64,000 nt of DNA from assembly GCA_049889695.1 (NCBI GenBank), contig JBMHCX010000006.1, forward strand, positions 248,001 through 312,000, in the 5' to 3' direction. Shown piece after piece: positions 43,240 through 52,252 of the stretch. Numbering within the stretch: position 1 is the first letter of the stretch; every line of letters begins with the position of its first letter. The DNA comes from WTJH01 sp049889695. GTDB lineage: Bacteria > Bacteroidota > Bacteroidia > Flavobacteriales > Flavobacteriaceae. The translations under genes and the position numbers were made by a program. The notes beneath the pieces are model-generated. The model was not told the DNA's origin, made no database searches, and was given only the letters and a program-made list of their open reading frames with translations.

Positions 43240-46116
43240 TTAGAATTTAAAGTCAAGTCCCACCAAATAATTGGTTGGTCGAGGATAGATATTGTTATCG
43301 ATACCACTAGGGATCTCTGGATCCAAACCATCGTAGTTCGTCACCACTAAGAGGTTTTGTCCAGTGATGTAAAAGCGAAGGTTATCTGTCGCATTATATC
43401 CCAAGGTGAGGTTGTCTAATTTCAAATACGAAGCATCTTGTAAATAGTAATCGCTCCAGTATTGCGCTCTTTCAAATCCTGTATTGAGGATATCTGTCGT
43501 TGCGTTTCGAACAATGTCGTTTCCAAACAGACTCTGAGAGAATCCAGTATTCGAATTCACGTTGTTATACATATAGTTTCCTACACTACCTCGAACGGTA
43601 AACCCTAAATCAAAGGCGCCGTAGCTCAGGTTCGAACTAAACCCAAAGTAAAAGTCAGGGTCAGTATCGTGCTTAATCACCTTGTCGTCGTCATTGATGA
43701 CCCCGTCTTGGTTCTGGTCTACATATACTCCTTCCAAAGGTCGGCCATTGGTGTCGTATACTTGCTCGTAAAGGAAGAAGGAATTAGGCGTATATCCTTG
43801 CGCATGGATCTGAACAGTATTTCCAACACCACCGGCTATGCCTCCTGTCAAAACACCTTTGAAGGAAGGATCGTCGTTTAGGGTCAGTTTAGTAATCTCT
43901 CGCTCTTGGAAAGAGATGTTCATATCCACATTCCACGTGATCTTGTCGTTTTGGATAGGGATCAAACTCAAGGCTGCTTCGAGTCCTTTACTATCCATCT
44001 CTCCAATATTGGTGATAATTCCGTTTTCGAGGTTGGAACCTGCAGGAGGAGTAATAAAGTTCAGCAAGTCTTGCGTTGTCTTTTGGTATGCGTCGATGGA
44101 TCCTGAAATACGGTCATTTAAAAATCCAAAGTCAAGACCGAGGTTTAGAGTTGTCGTTTCTTCCCATTTGATGTTCAAATCATATCCTTCCGGACGTAAA
44201 GTCGTGTAGAATTGATTCCCCAATTGGTATTGAGCTCTTGGTCCACCGGCCGTGTAGAGTCCTAGATAACCAAAATCGTTATTCAACTCCTGTTGTCCAG
44301 TGATACCCCATCCCAATCGTAATTTTAAGTTAGAGAGTGTAGCACTATTGGCTAGGAAGCCCTCTTCGCTAATAGTCCAGGCTGCTGCCGCTGAAGGGAA
44401 GAAACCTGTTTGGTTTTCTGGGCTAAAGCGAGAAGATTTATCCATACGCGCTGTAGCTGTGATGGAGTACTTATCGGCATAACTAAAGAATACTCTTGTG
44501 AACAAAGACTCTAACCAGTTTTCCGAAGAAAGCCCTGCATCTTGTGCTGTTTGCGCTGCATTGGCTTGTAGATCGGTGTTGTTAAATCGGTTATGACGGT
44601 AGAACTGTTGGAAGGTATATCCGGCAGTAGCGTCTAATCGACTGTTGAGGGAAGTAAGGTCTTTGGTGTAGTTGAGGTAACTATCCAAAAATCGAGATTT
44701 AGTAACGTTCTGGTATGTCCCTACAAATCCATTACTTGTTTCACTTCGGTAGTTAGATGCTGCATTTCCTTCAATGCGTTGGTTACCATTTTGCTCCGAG
44801 TAGTCGTAACCAGTGATAAGGGTCGCTTTAAAGTCTTCAAGGAAATAGTAATTCAGATTGAAGTTTCCAATATGACGCTCTGTTAAAGCAGTATTGGTGC
44901 GGTTGCTGAGCAATCCTACAGGGTTGCGTGGGGCTAGCGTATTCGGATTTCCATTCTGATCTAGCCACTCGAAAAACCCTCCAAAATCTCCATCGTTGGA
45001 AACCGGTCGGGAAGGATCAAAGCTGATTGCACTTCCGATAGCACCCTCGTTGGAGAAGTCGTTTCGGATAGATGTGTTGATACTGTTGATGCGTACACGT
45101 AGCTTGTCGTCTAATAAACGGAAACCTACAGATACGTTAACATTCGACTTATCGAAACGGTCTTCTTTAAGTATACCATCTTGAATCACCTTGTTAAGCG
45201 ATAAACGGTAATCGATGTTTTGTCCTCCACCAGAAATGGATAGATCATTTAAAAAGGCATACGCCTGACGATAAATTTGGTCTTGCCAGTCGGTGTTTTC
45301 ACTACCTAAGGTAACCCCATCAGGTTTGATGCTGTTGATCTGATTTGGCGTCAACAATTCAATCCGTTGAACCGGGTCAGAATAGGAAACACGTGAGGAG
45401 AATTGTGCTTGTAAGGCTTGGTTCTTCCGTCCTTTTTTAGTGGTAATGATTAATACCCCGTTAGAACCACGTGATCCATAAATGGCTGTAGCCGAAGCGT
45501 CTTTGAGGACAGTAAAGTCTGCAATGTCGTTCGGGTTAATGGCATTCAGTCCAGCGCCATTGACATCTAAAGGCACTCCGTCCACAACAATCAAAGGATT
45601 GTTCGAAGCATTTAACGATGATCCTCCACGAATACGAATCTCAGAGCCGCTTCCTGCAGCACCTGAGCCCGTACTGATACGTACACCCGGGGTTTTGGCA
45701 GCAATTAACTGCTCAGGAGCTACAATTGCTCCTTGGTTAAATTCTTCCGTAGAAATCTTATCGACTGCTCCGGTAAGGTCTTTCTTTCGCGAAACACCAT
45801 ACCCGGTTAATACGACCTCATCCAATTGCTGATTGTCCAATTGTAGAGATACGTCTAGCTGAGCAGTAGCCGCTGCTTCAGCTGTTAAAAAGCCGATAAA
45901 AGAGAACTCTAAGATGGCTCCTTCTTCTGCTTGTATCGTGTAGTTTCCATCAAAATCTGTAGTTGTTCCTTCAGAAGTTCCCTGAATAACAACATTCACG
46001 CCGGGCAGGGGAGTCCCATCCGTTCCGTCTGAAACGGTCCCGCGAACGGTTATTTGCCCCTGAGCCAGTTGTAAACTAAAAAGACTCATGAAACAAATAA
46101 GTAAAGCTTTGTTCAT
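43240..46116 (-). CDS. susC: SusC/RagA TonB-dependent oligosaccharide transporter
   Basis: A 958-residue outer-membrane transporter. A signal peptide (MNKALLICFMSLFSLQLAQG) is followed by a carboxypeptidase-regulatory-like domain (about 20-95: GTPLPGVNVVIQGT ... DFDGNYTI), the plug domain with the typical VVLTGYGVSRKKDLTGAV and RIRGGSSLNASNNPLIVVDG, and a 22-strand barrel ending in LVGLDFKF. With SusD it imports maltooligosaccharides, powered by TonB-ExbBD. ATG 46116 begins the signal peptide; the frame extends to 46155, but those 13 extra residues spoil it. It has a long leader, with promoter and operators at 46227-46270. Confidence 0.95.
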   Translation of the reverse strand: MNKALLICFMSLFSLQLAQGQITVRGTVSDGTDGTPLPGVNVVIQGTSEGTTTDFDGNYTIQAEEGAILEFSFIGFLTAEAAATAQLDVSLQLDNQQLDEVVLTGYGVSRKKDLTGAVDKISTEEFNQGAIVAPEQLIAAKTPGVRISTGSGAAGSGSEIRIRGGSSLNASNNPLIVVDGVPLDVNGAGLNAINPNDIADFTVLKDASATAIYGSRGSNGVLIITTKKGRKNQALQAQFSSRVSYSDPVQRIELLTPNQINSIKPDGVTLGSENTDWQDQIYRQAYAFLNDLSISGGGQNIDYRLSLNKVIQDGILKEDRFDKSNVNVSVGFRLLDDKLRVRINSINTSIRNDFSNEGAIGSAISFDPSRPVSNDGDFGGFFEWLDQNGNPNTLAPRNPVGLLSNRTNTALTERHIGNFNLNYYFLEDFKATLITGYDYSEQNGNQRIEGNAASNYRSETSNGFVGTYQNVTKSRFLDSYLNYTKDLTSLNSRLDATAGYTFQQFYRHNRFNNTDLQANAAQTAQDAGLSSENWLESLFTRVFFSYADKYSITATARMDKSSRFSPENQTGFFPSAAAAWTISEEGFLANSATLSNLKLRLGWGITGQQELNNDFGYLGLYTAGGPRAQYQLGNQFYTTLRPEGYDLNIKWEETTTLNLGLDFGFLNDRISGSIDAYQKTTQDLLNFITPPAGSNLENGIITNIGEMDSKGLEAALSLIPIQNDKITWNVDMNISFQEREITKLTLNDDPSFKGVLTGGIAGGVGNTVQIHAQGYTPNSFFLYEQVYDTNGRPLEGVYVDQNQDGVINDDDKVIKHDTDPDFYFGFSSNLSYGAFDLGFTVRGSVGNYMYNNVNSNTGFSQSLFGNDIVRNATTDILNTGFERAQYWSDYYLQDASYLKLDNLTLGYNATDNLRFYITGQNLLVVTNYDGLDPEIPSGIDNNIYPRPTNYLVGLDFKF

Positions 46117-46226
46117 AATGGTTTGTTTAATTGTTAGTGTTAAGTTTTGTAACATCTTCTTCTTAGCTACTAATATAGGGATCTACAGAGATCTTGTAGC
46201 TCGCTTCAACCCACTATTGGCAAGAG

Positions 46227-46234
46227 CAAAAGTT
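46227..46234 (-). promoter_or_regulatory. probable -7 box of susCDE
   Basis: The minus strand reads AACTTTTG (7 of 8 matches to TAnnTTTG). It directly adjoins the two operator-like repeats, which contain TTTG at 46258-46261 as a possible -33 element 23 bp away. The predicted leader of susC is about 105 nt. Confidence 0.35.
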
Positions 46235-46270
46235 TTTCAAACGTTTTCGTAAAATTTCAAACGTTTTCGT
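46235..46270. promoter_or_regulatory. tandem LacI-family operator-like sites between susC and lacI
   Basis: The 16-mer TTTCAAACGTTTTCGT occurs twice without mismatch, at 46235-46250 and 46255-46270, 20 bp apart (about two helical turns, same DNA face). Each has the symmetrical centre AAACGTTT, typical of LacI-family operators with a central CG. They overlap or adjoin the likely promoters of both susC and the regulator, so one protein could control both. Confidence 0.6.
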
Positions 46271-46315
46271 GTGAATAAATTTTTAAATACATTTAGAGCA
46301 CCAAACCTGCTACCC

Positions 46316-47347
46316 ATGCGCATGACCCTTAAGAAAATGGCCCAAGAGTTAGGGATTTCCGTGTCCACGGTCTCCAAAGCCCTGAATGACCACAAGGAGA
46401 TCAGTCAGCAAACCCGTGATTTAGTTCAAGCTTTTGCCAAGCAGCACAACTATCGGCCCAACCACATGGCGCTTCGGCTGAAGAGTAAAAAAACCAAGAC
46501 CATTGGCGTAATTGTTCCGGAAATCGTACATGAGTTTTTCTCTAAGGTGATCCGTGGGATCGAGACCATTGCCGATGCTGAAGGCTATAATGTGCTGGTT
46601 TCTGTGTCCAACGAATCTTATGAAAAGGAAGTGTTGGTGCTACAGCTATATACCGAGGGAATTATCGATGGAATAATTATGGGACTATCAGGCGAAACCC
46701 TCCAAAAAAAAGATTTCGAGCATCTGACAGAAGTAAATGCCCAAGACATTCCTCTGGTCCTCTTTGACCGTTATGCTCCAGATCTGGGTGTGGATTGTGT
46801 TCGTATAGACGATTTTCAAAGTTCAATGACCGCGACGGAATATTTAATACGCAGTGGTGCCAAGAATTTAGCTGTGATTACCACTCCCGCTTACATGACG
46901 GTAGGAGAGCAACGTTTTCGGGGTTTTTGTTCAGCGCTTGAAAAGAACGGATTAACCGTAGATGAACGCTGTGTTTTAAGAACAGAAGCTACCCAAAAAC
47001 CCGCGGACATGGAGCTTCTGGAAGATCAATTAGTGCAGATGTTTGCCCAAGCTCCTGAAATAGAAGCTGTTCTTGGGGTGAATGAATATTTCGGAGCGGC
47101 AGCCATTAAAGTCTTGCGGCAGATGGGTCGATCCATTCCCCAAGATGTAAAAGTGATTACTTTTTCCGATGGAATCCTTTCCAAAAACACCTTTCCCCCT
47201 ATGAGTACAGTGAGTCAGCATGGAGAACTCATGGGACGGACAACGGCAAGTATTTTGCTCGACCGTATGAAAAATAATCCGCCAAAACTTCCTCAGGATC
47301 ACATCATACAAACAGAATTAATCCTACGCGACTCAACCGGATTTTAA
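46316..47347 (+). CDS. LacI family transcriptional regulator of the alpha-glucan locus
   Basis: A 343-residue regulator with an N-terminal LacI helix-turn-helix (TLKKMAQELGISVSTVSKAL), a hinge with NHMALRLKSKKTKTIGVIVPE, and a periplasmic-binding-like ligand domain to the end. ATG 46316 is chosen (ATG 46322 is equally possible). A GTG at 46271 would start at the edge of the operator and is unlikely. It sits between the susCDE operon and the maltose phosphorylase operon, so a maltooligosaccharide or sugar-phosphate signal is likely. Whether it activates or represses cannot be told. Confidence 0.92.
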   Translation: MRMTLKKMAQELGISVSTVSKALNDHKEISQQTRDLVQAFAKQHNYRPNHMALRLKSKKTKTIGVIVPEIVHEFFSKVIRGIETIADAEGYNVLVSVSNESYEKEVLVLQLYTEGIIDGIIMGLSGETLQKKDFEHLTEVNAQDIPLVLFDRYAPDLGVDCVRIDDFQSSMTATEYLIRSGAKNLAVITTPAYMTVGEQRFRGFCSALEKNGLTVDERCVLRTEATQKPADMELLEDQLVQMFAQAPEIEAVLGVNEYFGAAAIKVLRQMGRSIPQDVKVITFSDGILSKNTFPPMSTVSQHGELMGRTTASILLDRMKNNPPKLPQDHIIQTELILRDSTGF

Positions 47348-47355
47348 GCAAGCAG

Positions 47356-47385
47356 TTGGCGAAAAAAAAATAAAGCTTACATTTG
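47356..47385 (+). promoter_or_regulatory. promoter of the pgmB-maltose phosphorylase operon
   Basis: TTG (47356-47358) and TACATTTG (47378-47385) form a -33/-7 pair with 19 bp between them, the classical Bacteroidota spacing. The leader to the pgmB ATG is about 28 nt and AT-rich. No copy of the 46235-46270 operator is present here. Confidence 0.65.
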
Positions 47386-47418
47386 CTGAACATCTTCTTC
47401 CCTTTTTAATTTAGTATT

Positions 47419-48081
47419 ATGCAACCTACCCAGGCATTTATATTTGATCTGGATGGTGTGATTGTCGATACAGCTCATTTTCATTATTTGTCATGGAAAC
47501 AAACGGCTGCGTCTTTCAATTACCATCTGACCAAAGCCGACAACGAACAATTGAAAGGGGTCAGTAGAGTAGACTCCTTGAACAAAATTTTAGCATGGGC
47601 AGATCATTCCCTTTCCTCGGAAGAATTTGACAAAACCTTAATCCAGAAAAACGATGACTATCTCTTGCGAATCCAGCAGATAGGCCCGCAAGACGCTTTG
47701 GATGGCGTAGCAGAACTCCTTTCTTTTCTACAAGAGAAGTCTATCCCGGTCGCACTAGGATCGGCCAGCAAGAATGCTCCTCTGATATTAAAATACTTGG
47801 AGCTATCCCACTTTTTTCAGGCCCTGATCGACGGTACTCAAGTCACTAAAAGCAAGCCCGATCCGGAAGTCTTTCTAAAAGGAGCAGAAGCATTAGGCGT
47901 AGCTCCAGAAAACTGTCTGGTTTTCGAAGATGCTGCCGCTGGTGTGGCCGCTGCCAAACATGCAGGGATGCAAGTGGTGGGCTTGGGAGATGCAGAAATT
48001 TTGCATCAAGCCGATTATCACTTTAAATGTATAGCAGAAATCCCCATGGATTTCTATCAACAACGTATTCAACAATCATGA
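47419..48081 (+). CDS. pgmB: beta-phosphoglucomutase
   Basis: A 220-residue HAD phosphatase-fold enzyme that converts beta-glucose 1-phosphate to glucose 6-phosphate. The nucleophile and acid Asp are in FIFDLDGVIVDT (Asp10 and Asp12). GSASKNAPLILKYL (motif II) and SKPDPEVFLKGAEALG with VFEDAAAGVAAAKHAG (motifs III/IV) follow. It starts the operon and is coupled by ATGA to the maltose phosphorylase, whose product it consumes. Confidence 0.95.
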   Translation: MQPTQAFIFDLDGVIVDTAHFHYLSWKQTAASFNYHLTKADNEQLKGVSRVDSLNKILAWADHSLSSEEFDKTLIQKNDDYLLRIQQIGPQDALDGVAELLSFLQEKSIPVALGSASKNAPLILKYLELSHFFQALIDGTQVTKSKPDPEVFLKGAEALGVAPENCLVFEDAAAGVAAAKHAGMQVVGLGDAEILHQADYHFKCIAEIPMDFYQQRIQQS

Positions 48082-50387
48082 GACAAGATTATATCGTAGC
48101 TCATCCTTGGAAAATTATCGAGGAGGGCTTTGATCCCCAAAGAGTAGAATCTTCCGAAAGTCTTTTTAGCATTGGGAACGGTGCTATGGGGCAGCGAGCC
48201 AATTTTGAAGAAAATTATTCAGGAAAGACCTTTCAAGGCAGTTACATCGGCGGTGTATATTATCCCGATAAAACCCGAGTAGGATGGTGGAAAAACGGAT
48301 ATCCCGAATATTTTGCCAAAGTATTAAATGCACCCAATTGGATAGGAATTCGCTTTTGGGTCGATGGGGAAGAGTTCGACATCGCCACCCATCAAATTCA
48401 AAATTTTCGCCGGGAGTTAGACATGCAAAATGGTGTCTATACGCGGTCGTTTAGCTTAAGTACTTCTTCCGCTGGTCTTTTAGAGGTGGTCATTACTCGC
48501 TTTTTGTCCATGGCTCGTACAGAAATTGGCGCCATCAAATTTCAAGTCAAGGCGATGTCCGATTGTAGGTTGGAATGGATGCCTTACATCGACGGTGGTG
48601 TTCAAAACCAGGATTCCAACTGGGATGATCCCTTTTGGAAACACACCCAGGAATACTCCGATGATACCTTTGCTTGTCTGCGCTCGCATACCCTGAAAAC
48701 AGACTTCCAAGTGGCGACCTATATGGATAGCCAACTACTGGTCGATGAAAAAACAATCCCTGCAGCAGAAGCCTGTACAGTCGCAAATGCCAAGATCAGC
48801 AGTCGATATGTGGCCGACCTGAAGAAAGGGCAAACCGCTCAATTCTATAAATTCGGGGGCTATGTCTCTGGAACCAATCATGCCCCAGAGGAACTGCTGG
48901 CTGTGGCGAAGCAAAATACGTTGGCAGCTCTTAAAGACGGTTTCGACCAATTGTTGGAGGAACAGAAACAGGCTTGGAGTGATATTTGGAAAAGTGCAGA
49001 TATCACGATCGATGGTGATGTAAAAGCTCAACAAGCCATACGATTCAATATCTTCCAACTCAACCAAACTTACAATGGCCATGATTCTCGGTTAAATATC
49101 GGCCCTAAAGGATTCACCGGTGAAAAATACGGGGGAAGCACCTATTGGGATACAGAGGCTTATTGTTTGCCATTCTATATGGCGACCAAAGACAAACAAG
49201 TCGCACGAAATTTATTGAAATACCGTTTTAATCAGTTGCCTCAGGCGATTGAAAATGCCCAAAAGTTAGGGTTCACCGATGGAGCCGCCCTCTATCCGAT
49301 GGTGACCATGAATGGGGAAGAATGCCATAACGAATGGGAGATAACTTTCGAAGAAATACATCGCAATGGAGCCATTGCCTTTGCCATTTATAACTATATC
49401 CGCTACACGGACGATACTGCCTACATGGCCGAAATGGGATTGGAAGTACTCATTGGGATTGCGCGCTTCTGGGCGCAGCGTTTCCATTTCTCGACCGATA
49501 AAGATGCCTACGTAATGCTGGGGGTCACTGGTCCGAACGAATACGAAAACAATATCAATAACAATTGGTATACCAATTATATTGCCAAATGGTGTTTGCA
49601 ATATACAGCGGCTCAATTCAGGCAATTAATGGAAGAAGCGCCCAAAGATGGGGCTAGAATTCAAGAAAAAACAGCCATGCGTCTTGAGGAAGCACAGGCT
49701 TGGGAGACTTTAGCCGATCAGGTCTATTTTCCACGGGATGAAAAACGCCAAATATTCCTGCAACAAGACGGTTTCCTCGATAAGGATCTGAAAACTGTAG
49801 ATCAGCTCAATCCTGCAGAACGTCCCATCAATCAGTATTGGTCTTGGGATCGTATCCTGAGAAGTCCCTATATTAAGCAAGCAGACACCCTCCAAGGATT
49901 CTACCTCTTTGAAGATCATTTCACAGCAGAAGAATTGGAGCGTCACTACAATTTCTATGAGCCTTTTACGGTTCACGAATCCTCTCTTTCCCCATGCGTA
50001 CACAGCATTCTTGCTGCCAAGCTCGATAAGATGGATGATGCCTATGCTTTGTACTTGCGCACCGCCCGTTTAGACCTGGACGACTACAACAAGGAAGTAG
50101 AGGAGGGGCTACATATTACCAGTATGGCCGGTACTTGGATGAGTGTAGTTGAAGGCTTTGGTGGGCTACGTGTACGCTCGAATCAGTTGCACCTCAGTCC
50201 TAAGCTTCCCCAAGAATGGGATGGTTTCGGATTTAAAATTAACTTTAGAGAAGGGATAGTAGAGCTCAAGCAAACTACGGGCGGGACACATTTGTGCTGG
50301 ACCGGGCCAACACCCCTAGAGGTACAACTACACGGCAATCCTGTCTGCCTTACATCCGATAAAGAAACCTTTGTTCAAAACACATAA
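48078..50387 (+). CDS. mapA: GH65 maltose phosphorylase
   Basis: A 769-residue cytoplasmic GH65 enzyme that splits maltose with phosphate into glucose and beta-glucose 1-phosphate. Domains in order are an N-terminal beta-sandwich (about 1-270), a linker, an (alpha/alpha)6 barrel and a small beta domain at the end. The catalytic Glu is in VTGPNEYENNINNNWYTNY, the form typical of maltose rather than kojibiose or trehalose phosphorylases. ATG 48078 overlaps the pgmB stop by 4 bp; the longer frame back to 48027 lies inside pgmB. Confidence 0.94.
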   Translation: MRQDYIVAHPWKIIEEGFDPQRVESSESLFSIGNGAMGQRANFEENYSGKTFQGSYIGGVYYPDKTRVGWWKNGYPEYFAKVLNAPNWIGIRFWVDGEEFDIATHQIQNFRRELDMQNGVYTRSFSLSTSSAGLLEVVITRFLSMARTEIGAIKFQVKAMSDCRLEWMPYIDGGVQNQDSNWDDPFWKHTQEYSDDTFACLRSHTLKTDFQVATYMDSQLLVDEKTIPAAEACTVANAKISSRYVADLKKGQTAQFYKFGGYVSGTNHAPEELLAVAKQNTLAALKDGFDQLLEEQKQAWSDIWKSADITIDGDVKAQQAIRFNIFQLNQTYNGHDSRLNIGPKGFTGEKYGGSTYWDTEAYCLPFYMATKDKQVARNLLKYRFNQLPQAIENAQKLGFTDGAALYPMVTMNGEECHNEWEITFEEIHRNGAIAFAIYNYIRYTDDTAYMAEMGLEVLIGIARFWAQRFHFSTDKDAYVMLGVTGPNEYENNINNNWYTNYIAKWCLQYTAAQFRQLMEEAPKDGARIQEKTAMRLEEAQAWETLADQVYFPRDEKRQIFLQQDGFLDKDLKTVDQLNPAERPINQYWSWDRILRSPYIKQADTLQGFYLFEDHFTAEELERHYNFYEPFTVHESSLSPCVHSILAAKLDKMDDAYALYLRTARLDLDDYNKEVEEGLHITSMAGTWMSVVEGFGGLRVRSNQLHLSPKLPQEWDGFGFKINFREGIVELKQTTGGTHLCWTGPTPLEVQLHGNPVCLTSDKETFVQNT

Positions 50388-50390
50388 ACC

Positions 50391-52241
50391 ATGAAAAAAC
50401 ACGGACTTTTACTTTTACTATTTTTGCTTTCCTTCCAGGGGACAGCTCTTGCACAGCAGGTTTTCGACCGGGTAGAGCCGCCTTTTTGGTGGGCCGGGAT
50501 GAAACACCATAAGATCCAGCTGTTGCTCCATGGAACCGATATTGCTCGCTTGGTCCCCGATACTTCGACTGCCATCATTACGGGAGTAGAGCGTACCGAA
50601 AATCCCAATTATCTATTCCTAGACCTTCAGTTGAAAGATCTCACAGCAGGCACCTATTCACTTCCATTTAAAGACCCTAAAACCGGTCAGTCAGTGGAGC
50701 TTTCCTATGAGCTTAAAAATCGTCGTTCGGGTTCTGCAGAGCGCAAAGGCTTCGATGCTTCGGACGTTATTTACCTGATAATGCCCGATCGTTTTGCCAA
50801 TGGGAATCCTGAAAATGACGCTCACCCAGAGACCATCGAAGGGCCGAATCGGGCAGATAAGGATGGCCGCCACGGAGGTGACCTCCAAGGAGTCATCGAC
50901 CATCTAGATTATTTGCATGAACTCGGCGTTACAGCCCTTTGGAGTACGCCGCTTTGTGAAGATAACCTCCCCACGGTTTCCTATCACACCTATGCACAGA
51001 CGGACCTCTATCGTATCGACCCTCGATTTGGAACCAATGAAGACTACCAACGCCTGTCGGCTGAAATGCATAAACGCGACATGAAGCTGATCATGGACTA
51101 TGTCACCAATCATTGGGGAACCAATCATTGGTTGTTAAAAGACCCCCCTCATCAGCAATGGATCCACCAGCACGACAGCATGTTGTGGTCCAATCATCGC
51201 AAAGAAATTTTTTCAGATCCATATGCCGCAAAAACCGATTACAAAGGAATGGTAGAGGGCTGGTTCGATGTTACCATGGCCGACATCAACCAAGAGGATC
51301 CACTCGTATTAACCTACCTCATCCAAAATGCACTTTGGTGGATAGAATCTGCCGATCTAGACGGCTTTCGGGTCGATACTTACCCCTACAACGACCTCAA
51401 GCCTATGGCAGAATGGGTCGCGGCCATTATGGAAGAATATCCCAACTTCAATGTGGTTGGAGAAGGGTGGATGCACAATTCCGTCCATTTGGCCTATTGG
51501 CAAAAAGACAGTGCTCTTGGAGCGCTAAACAACTTCAATTCACAGCTGCCAGCGGTTATGGACTTTACCCTGACCGATGCTTTAGTCTTGGCATTTTCTG
51601 AAAATAATTCCTTTTGGGAGAGTGGCTTAACCCGTATTTACAAGAACCTACAAAACGACTTTTTGTATCCAGACCCCAATAACATTCTCATTTTTACCGA
51701 AAATCACGACACCAACCGTATCAATGACACCTATCCTGATTTTAAAGACTACAAAAGGCTGATGACGGTACTCATGACCCATCGAGGGATTCCACAAATC
51801 TATTACGGATCAGAAATTGGTATGACCGGAAAAAAGAAAGTTGGTGATGGCGACATCAGGAGAGATTTCCCCGGAGGTTGGCCGAACGATCCCAAAGACG
51901 CATTTACGGCCGAAGGGAGAAACAGAACCCAACAGGCCTATCATCAGTTTACCCAAAAAATCCTCAACTGGCGAAAAAATTCGCCGGCGATCCACTATGG
52001 GAAAACCCTTCACTTTGTACCTGAACACGATGTTTATGTCTATTTTAGGTATTTGGAAAATCAGCGAGTCATGGTGGTCATTAATAATGATACCCAAGAA
52101 CGTCGCCTCCAATTGAATCGTTTTCAGGAAGGACTCCAAAAGCACACACGCGGAACTGAGGTGATGTCCGATACAGCGCTGGACCTAACGGAAAGTCTTC
52201 TCGTTCCGGCAGAAACGGCCTACATTATTGAATTAAAATAA
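50391..52241 (+). CDS. exported GH13 neopullulanase/cyclomaltodextrinase (SusA-like)
   Basis: A 616-residue enzyme with a signal peptide (MKKHGLLLLLFLLSFQGTAL). An N-terminal beta domain (VEPPFWWAGMKHHKIQLLLHG, about 27-110) characteristic of neopullulanases is followed by a GH13 barrel with intact regions: MDYVTNHW, GFRVDTYPYND (nucleophile), VVGEGWMH (acid) and FTENHDTNRIND, and by a C-terminal beta domain. It probably works in the periplasm, cutting imported maltooligosaccharides. It starts 3 bp after the GH65 gene. Confidence 0.93.
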   Translation: MKKHGLLLLLFLLSFQGTALAQQVFDRVEPPFWWAGMKHHKIQLLLHGTDIARLVPDTSTAIITGVERTENPNYLFLDLQLKDLTAGTYSLPFKDPKTGQSVELSYELKNRRSGSAERKGFDASDVIYLIMPDRFANGNPENDAHPETIEGPNRADKDGRHGGDLQGVIDHLDYLHELGVTALWSTPLCEDNLPTVSYHTYAQTDLYRIDPRFGTNEDYQRLSAEMHKRDMKLIMDYVTNHWGTNHWLLKDPPHQQWIHQHDSMLWSNHRKEIFSDPYAAKTDYKGMVEGWFDVTMADINQEDPLVLTYLIQNALWWIESADLDGFRVDTYPYNDLKPMAEWVAAIMEEYPNFNVVGEGWMHNSVHLAYWQKDSALGALNNFNSQLPAVMDFTLTDALVLAFSENNSFWESGLTRIYKNLQNDFLYPDPNNILIFTENHDTNRINDTYPDFKDYKRLMTVLMTHRGIPQIYYGSEIGMTGKKKVGDGDIRRDFPGGWPNDPKDAFTAEGRNRTQQAYHQFTQKILNWRKNSPAIHYGKTLHFVPEHDVYVYFRYLENQRVMVVINNDTQERRLQLNRFQEGLQKHTRGTEVMSDTALDLTESLLVPAETAYIIELK

Positions 52242-52252
52242 ACGCCCATAAT

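Noticed and set aside
46271..46315. GTG start of the LacI regulator at 46271
   Set aside because: It lies at the edge of the operator repeat and adds residues not seen in the family; ATG 46316 or 46322 fits the helix-turn-helix start.
48027..48077. Extended maltose phosphorylase start within pgmB
   Set aside because: The ATGA overlap at 48078 is a classical coupled start and fits the GH65 N-terminus.
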